Assembly (NCBI RefSeq): GCF_021869535.1
Contig: NW_026262690.1
Coordinates: 9,597,501 to 9,661,500, forward strand
Direction: 5' to 3'
Length of the DNA stretch: 64,000 bases
DNA from: Mytilus californianus
Lineage: Eukaryota; Mollusca; Bivalvia; Mytilida; Mytilidae
Shown here: positions 43,901 to 53,125 of the stretch, piece after piece
Layout: each line of letters starts with the position of its first letter
How positions within the stretch are numbered: position 1 is the stretch's first letter
Translations under genes and position numbers: made by a program
The notes under the pieces: model-generated
Told to the model about the DNA's origin: nothing
Databases searched by the model: none
What the model saw: the letters and a program-made list of their open reading frames with translations, nothing else

Positions 43901-46571
43901 CCATGAAATCAATAGAAATTAGACCATGAAATCCATAGAAATTGGACTGAAATCCATGGAAATTAGACCATGAAATCTATGAAAATTATACCATCATGTC
44001 CATTAAAAAACTATACCATGAAATCCCTGAAAACTAGACCATGAAATCAATAGAAATTAGACCATGAAATCCATGGAAATTAGACCATTAAATCCATGAA
44101 AATTAGACCATAAAATTCATGAAAATTAAGACCATAAAATCCTTGAAAATTGGACTGAAATCCATGGGAATTAGATCATGAAATCTATCAAAATTAGACC
44201 ATCATGTCCATGAATATTTGACCATGAAATCCTTGAAAACTAGACCATGAAATCCATAGATATTAGACCATGAAATCCATGGAAATCAGACCATTAAATC
44301 CATGAAAATTAGATCATGTAATTCATGAAAATTATGACGATGAAATACATGAAAATTATACCATGAAATCCTTGAAAATTGGACTGAAATCCATTGAAAT
44401 TAGACCATGAAATTTATGAATACTAGACCATCATATCCATGAAAATTAGACCATGAAATCCTTGAAAACTAGACCATGAAATCCATAGTATTTAGACCAT
44501 GAAATCCATGGAAATTAGACCATAAATTTTATGAAAATTAAGATGATGAAATACATGAAAATTAGACCATGAAATCCTTAAAAATTGGACTGAAATCCAT
44601 GGGAATTAGATCATGAAATCTATCAAAATTAGACCATCATGTCCATGAAAATTAGACCATGAAATCCTTGAAAACTAGACCATGAAATCCATAGAAATTA
44701 GACCATGAAATCCATGGAAATCAGACCATTAAATCCATGAAAATTAGATCATGTAATTCGTGAAAATTATGACGATGAAATACATGAAAATTATACCATG
44801 AAATCCTTGAAAATTGGACTAAATCCATTGAAATTAGACCATGAAATTTATGAATACTAGACCATCATATCCATGAAAATTAGACCATGAAATCCTTGAA
44901 AACTAGACCATGAAATCCATAGTATTTAGACCATGAAATCCATGGAAATTAGACCATAAATTTTATGAAAATTAAGATGATGAAATACATGAAAATTAGA
45001 CCATGAAATCCTTGAAAATTGGACTGAAATCCATGGGAATTAGATGATGAAATCTATCAAAATTAGACCATCATGTCCATGAAAATTAGACCATGAAATC
45101 CTTGAAAACTTGACCATGAAATCCATAGAAATTAGACCATGAAATCCATGGAAATCAGACCATTAAATCCATGAAAATTAGATCATGTAATTCATGAAAA
45201 TTAAGACGATGAAATACATAAAAATTATACCATGAAATCCTTGAAAATTGGACTGAAATCCATTGAAATTAGACCATGAAACCTATGAAAACTAGACCAT
45301 CATATCCATGAAAATTAGATAATGAAATCCTTGAAAACTAGACCATGAAATCCATAGAAATTAGACCATGAATTCCATGGAAATTAGACCATAAATTTAT
45401 GAAAATTAAGATGATGAAATACATGAAAATTAGACCATGAAATCCTTGAAAATTGGACTGAAATCCATGGAAATTAGACCATGAAATCTATGAAAATTAG
45501 ACCATCATATCCATGAAAATTAGACCATGAAATCCTTGAAAACTAGACCATGAAATCCATAGAAATTAGACCATGAAATCCATGGAGACCATTAAATCCA
45601 TGGAAATTAGACCATGGAATCCATGATATTTAGACCATGAAATCCATGATAATTAGACCACAAATTTAATGAAAAATCAAGACCATGAAATCCATGAAAA
45701 GCAAACCATGAAATCCATGAAAATTTGACCATGAACTCTATTAGAATTAGTGAATCCACAACAGCTAATTTTTTATCAATATTTCCAGGTTAGTTTAGAA
45801 GTACAGCCATCTGTTGACCTATTGACAGTTAATCCTTATAGATTTAGGAGTTATCTAAAGGATTTAGAAAAATATAGAAGGTCCTTAGGAAAATCAACAA
45901 CAAAAACTGAGAAACTAAGTCAATCATTGGACTTAAACAAATCTCAGACCATGATTTTGGATCCTATTCTTCATTTGAAATTAGACGATTTGAAAGCTAG
46001 AATAAACTATCTGGAAGAAATTGGAATAAGTAAAGACAGCATTGCAAATGATATATTTTGTCTAGGAATTCCTGTGTCACGGTTAAAAGAAGTAGTCAAA
46101 GAATTGAAAGAAGATGGAAACAAAAAAATAACATTAATGCAAATCACAGAGCATGCTGCTGGAGATTTAGAAACAGGGAATAAAAATAATGGAACAGCGT
46201 TCTTTATAAGAGATAAACTAGGGATGTTATCAATAGGTCAATGGGACAAGATTCAGATACAGTACTTAAATTGTTCTACTGTAGATGTAGAAAAAAATTT
46301 CAAGCTTTTAATTGAAAATGGATTTACAGCTGAGATAATGAAAACATGTCCGTACATTTTAGGACACTCCTGTGCAATATTAGAGGAATATCTGGGAAAA
46401 GTGGAACAAATGCAGGCATCAGACATGTATCAGGCCGTATTGAGAGACAAAGTTAAACTGCTGAATGTCTTACAGTATATGATAGAACAAGACCATAACT
46501 TTCAACCTGTTGTTAATGATAAAACACCGGTTACTAGGGAGGAAGCTGTAGAACTTTTGTACTTCAAATAA
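34673..46571 (+). CDS. Gene B: mTERF-family mitochondrial transcription/translation factor
   Basis: Four coding exons (34673-34957, 38634-39155, 40359-41102 and 45789-46571) join in phase 0 throughout and give 777 codons before the stop. The N terminus is basic and hydrophobic without acidic residues (MWRTHHNFF, VGRYRSHIRF), fitting mitochondrial import. The rest carries repeated mTERF helices: HPQVLSKKITSIQQRIEWI, CPFVNNRTRLELLKYNYRQM, NPQILQRSMKMLTGRLDKV, NPYRFRSYLKDLEKYRRSL and CPYILGHSCAILEEYLGKV. mTERF proteins bind nucleic acid as a superhelix of such repeats in mitochondria. This one is much longer than human MTERF1 (about 400 residues), more like the larger invertebrate members; the precise subfamily is unknown. 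Confidence 0.88.
34985..35458. other. Gene B intron 1, first part
   Basis: Ends with a segment CCTAGCAACAGTCACTGACT that recurs at 36047 and 38548. Nothing else seen. Confidence 0.5.
35459..35606. repeat. 148-bp hairpin with 43-bp perfect arms
   Basis: The left arm 35459-35501 (starts AGGATTAAACGCCTTTTTAA) is the exact complement of 35564-35606. An inner pair of 12 bases (CACTCACAAACA at 35511-35522, and 35543-35554) extends the stem around a 20-base loop. It may be a foldback MITE or a precursor-like hairpin. Confidence 0.9.
36096..38480. mobile_element. Composite repeat element in gene B intron 1
   Basis: Opens with a hairpin, GTCTCCCAAACGAAGTTTGG followed by GAAGAC, and closes near 38470-38495 with GAGCTTCGTTTGGGAGACTT, its complement in part. 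Inside: a TTATTA microsatellite, a TCACCCGATCGACAATG/GGTGACAT block, four to five ~130-bp units around AAATGGCTGCCGTTACCATG, then a 134-bp tandem array. Direct copies of a CCTAGCAACAGTCACTGAC segment flank it. No coding capacity; class unknown. Confidence 0.65.
37575..38395. repeat. 134-bp tandem repeat, six copies
   Basis: AGTTCTAATATCTTGTAA occurs at about 37622, 37755, 37888, 38022 and 38156, with a diverged copy near 38280. Each unit has CCACCCCTAAACCATATATA. Confidence 0.93.
38634..39155 (+). CDS. Gene B coding exon 2
   Basis: The acceptor is CTTGTTTTCAG|ATAGTTG and the donor AAAAAG|GTTAGA; 174 codons, phase 0. It contains LVNYGCDIHLIPKHIDIFDL and LEFGLSTTEIKNHPQVL, mTERF helix-turn repeats. 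Confidence 0.88.
39156..40358. repeat. Gene B intron 2 with a duplicated repeat (39615-40030)
   Basis: TATAATATGAAAGGGCAAAG occurs near 39614 and 39797, each followed by AAATAGGAG(G/A)TGCACAA. The block ends in AACGAACGGACAAACAG, a common transposon-tail style. The rest is plain AT-rich intron. Confidence 0.55.
40359..41102 (+). CDS. Gene B coding exon 3
   Basis: The acceptor is CTTTTACAG|ACTTGTCC and the donor GACAG|GTATAA; 248 codons, phase 0. It starts inside an mTERF repeat (TCPFVNNRTRLELL) and includes FLQLGISIEDIVENILCVV and LSEGYSVNDIRCNPQIL. A Glu/Gln/Lys-rich middle may be coiled. Confidence 0.88.
41640..43260. repeat. Gene B intron 3: two dispersed elements with internal repeats
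   Basis: At 41640-42400, CTTGCCAGATTTTTA recurs near 41773, 41935 and 42098 (period about 162) after a TCTGTCTGTCCGTCCG run. At 42480-43260, units with GGTCAATGAT and TTGTATTAGCAT recur, and 42880-42980 holds a reversed GATTGCCAATGAGACAA tail piece. All transposon-derived. Confidence 0.55.
43490..45745. repeat. Satellite of TTAGACCATGAAATCCATGA type with 435-bp higher-order period
   Basis: A short basic motif (GACCATGAAATCCATGAAAA) varies throughout. The rarer TTGGACT(G)AAATCCAT variant falls at about 44151, 44380, 44586, 44815, 45020, 45249 and 45454: spacings alternate 229 and 205-206, so the higher-order unit is about 435 bp. The array ends just before the last exon of gene B. Confidence 0.95.
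45789..46571 (+). CDS. Gene B last coding exon
   Basis: The acceptor is AATATTTCCAG|GTTAGTTTAG, only about 45 bases after the end of a 2.2-kb satellite. It has 260 codons and a TAA. Repeats include EIGISKDSIANDIFC and IENGFTAEIMKTCPYIL. The C terminus reads EEAVELLYFK. An AATAAA (46570-46575) overlaps the stop codon. Confidence 0.88.
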   Translation, partial: VSLEVQPSVDLLTVNPYRFRSYLKDLEKYRRSLGKSTTKTEKLSQSLDLNKSQTMILDPILHLKLDDLKARINYLEEIGISKDSIANDIFCLGIPVSRLKEVVKELKEDGNKKITLMQITEHAAGDLETGNKNNGTAFFIRDKLGMLSIGQWDKIQIQYLNCSTVDVEKNFKLLIENGFTAEIMKTCPYILGHSCAILEEYLGKVEQMQASDMYQAVLRDKVKLLNVLQYMIEQDHNFQPVVNDKTPVTREEAVELLYFK

Positions 46572-46937
46572 TAAAAAAACCCTTACCAGAACTGTTGAAT
46601 TATACTTTTATGATAAGGTCCAAGTCTCAGATACAATAAGTCATAATTCAACTATATTTGGTGTATATAATTATTGGTATGACCTGGACCTCATATTTTA
46701 TGGTTCATTAGTCAACATTTAGTTTTTGTCTCGCCTGCGACGAAAGTGGCAGAAAACTAGACATATGGATTGTTTTCCTGGCAACCGCTGCAGGGTCAAC
46801 AATTGTTAAGTTTTCTGCTTAAGGGCATATGATACAGATACAGGGGTGGTTATGACGTAGCTAATGTAAAATTTGATTTTTTTTGTGACTTCAAACAGTG
46901 GCATATTGGGGAAAAGATGCATTTTTCAACTGTTTTT

Positions 46938-48432
46938 TGTCGAGCTTGCGACTTCTGTCTCAGAAAGCTCGACATAGGGATAGAGATCCGGCGGCGGCGT
47001 TAACAAACTACTTAAAAACTTTATATTTAGAAGGTAGAAGACCTAGATGCTTCATACTTGGTATATAGATGCCTTATGTTATGAAGTTTCCCTCTGTCAT
47101 ATGGGTCAATATCTTTAATTGTTTTTCCATAGGCGGTAATGGTAACGTTTTTTCCTGTAGCTCAGTCCATATCGTAAACTTGGATATGTATGATAGCTCG
47201 TTTGGAAGCTGTGACATTTTCACATATGTGGTTAAATTTTAGGGGTACGAAGTGAGATTACTTTTTCCGTAAATTAGCATACCCCGAACATCCTTTCGTG
47301 ATGCGGCTCCTCGTGGTAAAAAATCCCTTTTTTAACACAATAAGTTCTTTGAAAATTTAATACTTTGAACACATTTAATAGCTCCATAGTTTTTACACAT
47401 TTATTCTATGTTCCACTACTTTCCTAATCACCACAAATGGTTAAGCTCAGTCATTTGTAAAAAATAGAAACATGTCCAATATCACTACACAGAGATTTTT
47501 TGTTTACACACAACTTTTGAGTTCCTCATTTCGAGGCGCATTAGGGATATTGACCCATATGACCATTGTCCTTTACCTCATTTTCATGGTTCAGTGACTA
47601 CTTGAAAAAAAAGTTAACATTTTTTGTAATGTTAATTTCTCTCTTATTGTGAGTAATAGGATAACTATATTTAGTACATTCGTACCTTGCAAGGTCCTCA
47701 TGCCTGTCAGACAGTTTTCATCTGACCTCGACCTCATTTCATGGATCAGTGAACAAGGTTAAGTTTTCGTGGTCAAGTCCTTATATCAGATATTATAAGC
47801 AATAGGTCTACTATATTTGGTATATGGAATGATTGTAAGGTGAACATGTCCAACTGGCAGGCGCCATCTGATCTTGACCTCATTTTCACGGCTCAGTGGT
47901 TATTGTTAAGATTTTGTGTTTTGGTCTATTTTTCTAATACTGTATGCAATAGGTCAGCTATATTTGGTGTATGGAAATATTTTATGATGTGCATGTCAGT
48001 CTAGCAGGTTTTATTTGACCATGACCTCATTTTCACGGTTCATTGCTCAATGTTAAGTTTTTTTATTTTTGTCTGTTTTTCTTAAACTATAAGCAATAGA
48101 TCAACTATATTTGGTGTATGGAATGATTATATGCATGTCTTGCAGGTATCATCTGACCTTGACCTCATTTTCATGGTTCATTGGTCAATGTTTAGTTTTC
48201 ATGGTTAAGTTTGTTTCTTGGATACTATAAGCAATAGGTCAACTATATTTGGTGTATGGAATGATTATAAGGTATACATGTATTATAGTTTGGTTTATCT
48301 GACCTTGACCTCATTTTCTTGGATCATGTTAAGTTTATGTGATACTTGTAGTAAAGCTTCATATTTAGGACTATCAACATAAAATCAATGGTCAGGAAAG
48401 CAGGCGAGACATTTCAGTGTGTGCACTCTTGT
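46938..48432 (+). repeat. GTCGAGC repeat family, copy B, nested
   Basis: TTTGTCGAGCTTGCGACTTC to TCAGTGTGTGCACTCTTG, colinear with copy A but interrupted at 47102-47557. Confidence 0.88.
47102..47557. mobile_element. TA-flanked element with 12-bp inverted ends, nested in copy B
   Basis: TGGGTCAATATC at 47102-47113 is mirrored at 47546-47557. TA (within CATATG) is duplicated on both sides, and copies A and C have the uninterrupted target. It is 456 bp with no ORF; Tc1/mariner-like non-autonomous is the simplest reading. Confidence 0.75.
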
Positions 48433-48949
48433 TATCATTCAGACTGATTTAACTTGGAAACGAGTTTATGGACCCTTCTTTTTTAAAATGACATTAGGTT
48501 TGACTACGTATGAAGATTATTTGTACCAATTTTAATAAAAAGTCACCAATGAAATTTTTTAAAATTAGATAAATTTATATTAAAAAATGCCGTTTTTTTC
48601 TAAAATCATGAAACTGAGATTGAAATTTATTATTTCCAAAGAATTGTTATACAAATTTAGAGCATACTTATGTAAAGAAGATTTTCCAAATGTTTTTACA
48701 AAAATCCGCTTGTGTTTATCTTTTGAAACAAAAAAGTTGGGTATGTCTATTCAAAGGATAGAAATGTCCAAAAAAATGAAACTTTGAGTAAATGTCTAAA
48801 TTTTGACCCCATTTATCTCTTAAAGTAGCACATGAAGGTATATTTTTTAGTACATATTTGAATTGACTAGGTGAAAAATAGCTTGTATGCAAATTTTCAT
48901 AAAAATATAACCGTTGTATCAAAACTGTATCGTATGCCCTTAAGTTAGT

Positions 48950-49124
48950 TTGATAGGAACTACTTCTGATAGGTCATTGATATTTAATATTAAGTTGCAT
49001 TACTATAAGTACATAATAGTTTGACGACTATTTCACGGCACTGCCCCCTAGGTCATGATCCAGAGACTTTGAATTAATTAGCAATTTTCAATGTTTAGTT
49101 TTCTGCTTAAGTTAGTATGATAGA
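48950..49124. repeat. Remnant of an older GTCGAGC-related repeat
   Basis: Together with 46590-46818 and 51467-51950 it makes an older, diverged copy that hosts the TTAA element and Penelope-like copy 3 (TTTGAATTAATTAGCAATTT near 49068 and 51561). Confidence 0.55.
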
Positions 49125-49340
49125 TAAAATTGAGAATGGAAATGGGGAATATGTTAAAGAGACAACAACCCAGCCAAAGAGCAGATAACAGCCAAAGGCC
49201 ACCAATAGGTCTTCAACGCAGCGAGAAAATCCCGCACCCAGAGGTGGTCCTCAGCTGGCCCCTAAATAAAAATGTGTACTAGTTCAGTGAAATTGGACGT
49301 CATACTAAACTCCAAAACATGTAAATAAACTAAAATTAAA

Positions 49341-50325
49341 TGAATTGCTTCGCTGAGCGCAGCTGGATACGACCGCAGAGGTCCAACCCTGAACAGTTGG
49401 GGCAAAAATGGACACAATATTCACGCTTGATACAGGTCTGAATTTGGATTGTAATTAAATATTTGACACATGATAGGTTTCTGACACAGAATAACTGTAG
49501 TCAAAGAACTTGGTTATATGATTTGAATTTATATTCAATTTTTTGCTTTAGTGCAATACACTTTGCTGTTGCGAATTGACCCCACTCCCCCACAAAAAAA
49601 AAATTACCCCCATTTTTTATGCTTTTGTGCAATACACTATGCTGTTGCATATTGACCCCCCCCCCCTAATTTTTCTTTATAATTTCTGAAATCTGAAATG
49701 AGAAAAAATTGACCCCCCCCCCCCACAATTTCTTTTTACCCCCCCCCCCCCCCCCCCCCCCTTTTTTCCCTTTTTATTTTTAAAATAGAAAATGACATAC
49801 ATAATCATGGCTAAAATTAATATTCCTTAATAGTAACTTCTAAAAATAAATTGACAGCTAAGCATCTCAAGATAATACAACATTTCTTTATACATAATTT
49901 AAAAGCAGTGTAAGGGAGGTAATCAAAACGTTGTGTTTGGATTACCTCCCTTACACTGCTTTTAAATTGTCTTAATTGTCCATTAACCAGGAAACCCTTG
50001 TTTGTTACCCTTTTTTGCCCCTTATTCCTAAAGGGTTCGAGCCATAACCCCCCAAAGCAAATCCTAACCATCCCTTTGTGGTATAGAAACTTGTGGTATA
50101 ATTTCAAATAGATCAATATACAAGTTATTGTCTGGAAACTAGAAAAATGCTTATTTGGGCCCCTTTTTGGCCCCTTATTCTTAACTGTTAGGACCATACC
50201 CCCTAAAATCAATCCCAACCTTCATTTTGAGGTTATAAACCTTGTGTTTAAATTTCATAGCTAACAACGACCACGACCACATCGTGATATCAATATACGA
50301 CCGCAAAATTTGTTTGCGGTCATAT
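49341..50325. mobile_element. Hairpin-ended insertion inside Penelope-like copy 3
   Basis: Compared with copies 1 and 2, about 985 extra bases interrupt AAATTAAA/CATACAAGAC. Left end: GCTTCGCTGAGCGCAGC, nearly self-complementary, then GATACGACCGCAGAGG. Right end: TACGACCGCAAA and TTTGCGGTCATA form a hairpin (50296-50324). It contains poly-C tracts (49659-49760) and a perfect 29-bp stem at 49896-49968. No inverted terminal repeats and no clear target duplication; Helitron-like is a guess. Confidence 0.6.
49896..49968. repeat. Perfect 29-bp inverted repeat, 15-base loop
   Basis: 49896-49924 (AATTTAAAAGCAGTGTAAGG followed by GAGGTAATC) is exactly complementary to 49940-49968. A small foldback element or hairpin. 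Confidence 0.92.
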
Positions 50326-51947
50326 AAAAACATACAAGACTAACAAAGGCCAGAGGCTCCTGACTTGGGACAGGCGCAAAAATGCGGCGGGGTTAAACAC
50401 GTTTTGTAAGATCTCAACCCTCTCCCTATACCTCTAGCCAATGTAGAATAAAGAAACACACAGCGATACGAACAGTAAAACTCAGTTCAAAAGAAGTCCG
50501 AGTCCGATGTCAGAATAGGTAACAAGAGAAACTAAGCAAAATGACAATGATACATAAATTAACAAAGGACTACTAGCAGTTACTGACTTGCCAGCTCCAG
50601 ACCTCAATTAAACTGATTGAAAGATTATGTCTTCATCAAATGAATATCAAGTACAATCCCTCCCGTTAGGAGTTTAGTATCATACCATCATGAAATATAT
50701 GAGAAGAACATAACCCGTTTCATGCCAACAACTGGTTTTAGAATAAATGTGTTTATTTCCGATGCAAAGACCCTATGAGTGAATGAATATTAATACCAAA
50801 ATATGCAATCCTTAATGACTTGACAACAGTATCGTAACTATATCCTTTCCGAATAAGTCTGTTTAAAGGTTTGGTTAGCTTTTGAGGTGAATGCCGACAT
50901 TTTTGTGCTTTGTAAAGAATATTACCATAAAATATTGGATGTGAAATACCCGAACGTATAAGATGTCTGCATGTTGATTTATATTTACGAATGATGTCCT
51001 TGTATGTACCGATGATAAAATTTAGTAAATGTTTTGACTAGTTTGTGATATCGAAATCCCTGGTGTAATGATTTTTCAGTAATACAGAGATTTCTTTCGT
51101 TAAAATGAAATACATTGTTACATACACGAGCGAATCGAACAAGTTGAGATATATAAACACCATAAGATAGTGACAAGGGAAGTCACCATCTAAAAATGGA
51201 TAATTAACAATAGGAAATGAAAAATCATCTCTTTTGTCATAAATTTTGGTATTAAGCTTCCCGTTAAAGATATAGATATCAAGATCCAGGAAAGGGAATT
51301 GTTCATTGTTAGTATTAGCTTTATTTAAGGTCAGTTCGGCAGGATAAATCTCTTTTGTGTATATACTGAATTCGTCATTATTGAGAGCCAATATATCATC
51401 TAAATATCTAAAAGTGTTATTAAATTTTTGAATCAGATGTTGTTTCGATGGGTGTTTGCTGAAACTACTTGTAATGATCAATGATATTTTATATGAAGTT
51501 GCATTACCATCTGTACATATTGATTTGAGGCCCTGCTCCTTAGGCCATGGTCCAGTAACTTTGAATTAATTAGCAATTTTCAATGTATAGTTTTCTGCCT
51601 AAGTCAATTTGATAAGAACTACTTGTGAAAGATCAATGATATTTTGTATAAAGTTGCATTGTTATCGGTACATATCAGTTTGATGATTATTTTCATACCC
51701 TGCGCACTAGATAATGGTCCGGCAACTGAATTAATTAACCATGTTGCTGTCCATGAGATTGTCTTTTTTTTAATTTTATGCCGATAGGCGAGACATATTT
51801 CTGTGTCAACATTTTATGTTGGTTAGATCTGTTTCTCAGATACTGTAAGTGATACTATATATATGGCGTCTAGAATGATTATAAGGTATAAATGTGTGTT
51901 TGTCTGAACAGGTTCATCTGACATTCACCTCATTTTCATGGATCATT

Positions 51948-53125
51948 TTTGTCTCACTTCGACTTCTGTCACAGAAAATGAGAAATAGGGATAGTGATCT
52001 AGCCTGCGGCCGCATTAATTAATTAATTACTTAAAAGCTTAATATTTCAGAAGGTAGAAGATCTGGATGATTCATTCTTATGCCCCACAATAGTGGAGGG
52101 GGAATTAAGTGTTACCCTTGTCCGTCCGTCCGTCTGTCGCATATGTTCGTCCCCAAAATAGATTTCGGTTCTCTAACTTTAGTGTGCCTCAACCAAATGT
52201 TATAAAAATTATACACAATGCTTATTACCACAAAACACAGATCAAGTTCGAAATTGGGTGGCGTCACTATTACCGTTCATAAGTTATGCCCCTTATAATC
52301 ATAAAAATTGCTGAATTTTTCCTTTCCGTTCTAACTTTAGTTTGCCTCAACCAAATGTTTCATAAACTTATACACAATGCTCATAATCACAAAACGGTCT
52401 TAACTACGTGCATCCTGCATCTGCATATTTACAAGCAGGGGCATCTGTGGCCCATAGACACATTCTCCATTTAATTATAATGTTAATTTCTCTCTTAATA
52501 TGAGTAAAAGGATAACTATATTTAGTATGTGCATACCTTGTATGGTCCTCATACCTGTCAGACATTTTTCACTTGACCTTGACCTCATTTTGTGTATCAG
52601 TGAACAAGGTTAAAGTTAAATGGTCAATTCTGTATCTCATAAACTATAAGCAACAGGTCTACTATATTTGGTGTATGTAATGATTGTAAGGTGTACATGT
52701 ACAACTGGTAGGTGTCATCTGACCTTGACCTCATTTTCATGTTTCATTGGACAATGTTGAATTTTTGTGGATTGGTCTATTTCTCATATATAATAAGCAA
52801 CATGTCAATTACATTGTCTGGCAGGGTTCAAATGACCTTGACCTCATGTTCATTGTTCATTGTTCATGGGTCAATGTTAATAGTTTGTGGTTTGATCTGT
52901 TGCTGGGTACTATTAGCAATAAGACCACAGTATTTGGTGTATGGAATGATTGTAAGGTGTACATGTCTGTTTGGCATGGTTCATCCCAATGTGACCTAAT
53001 TTTATAGAACAATGATAATGTTAAGTTTATTTGATTCTTGTAGTAAAACCTTCATATTGCAGACTTTCAACATTAAATCAATGGCAAGTAAAACAGGCGA
53101 AACATTTCAGCATGTGCACTCTTGT
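51948..53125 (+). repeat. GTCGAGC repeat family, copy C
   Basis: Starts TTTGTCTCACTTCGACTTCT and ends CAGCATGTGCACTCTTG. Same modules as copy A; interrupted at 52079-52475. The frames at 52712-53007 are repeat translations. Confidence 0.82.
52079..52475 (+). mobile_element. TATGCCCC element (copy 2) inserted in GTCGAGC copy C
   Basis: TTATGCCCCACAATAGTGGA, GTCCGTCCGTCCGTCTG, CTCAACCAAATGTT twice (near 52189 and 52347) and a reverse match to 736-1034. Copy A is continuous across this point. Confidence 0.72.

Larger units (their letters stand above)
46823..48939. mobile_element. TTAA-flanked DNA element with inverted ends (piggyBac-like ends)
   Basis: TTAA at 46819-46822 and 48940-48943 flank ends GGGCATATGATACAG and its complement with one mismatch (48925-48939). 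A duplicated TTAA target is the signature of piggyBac-type insertion, though no transposase is present. The flanking TTCTGC|TTAA|GTTAGTTTGATAG matches uninterrupted sequence near 49097-49118, which confirms the insertion. A GTCGAGC copy is nested inside. Confidence 0.8.
49125..51466 (-). mobile_element. Penelope-like copy 3, 5'-truncated and interrupted
   Basis: The tail is at 49125-49340, then a 1-kb insertion, then 3' UTR and RT at 50326-51466. The RT (frames 51481-51038 and 51176-50985) keeps FRYLDDILALNNDEF, FLDLDIYIFNGKLNTKI and RFARVCNNVFHFNERN. A deletion near 51180 shifts frame, and the sequence stops within KHPSK, so it is dead. Confidence 0.82.

Noticed and set aside
43490..45745. 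CRISPR-like array
   Set aside because: Repeats are degenerate, contiguous and without unique spacers; this is a eukaryotic satellite.
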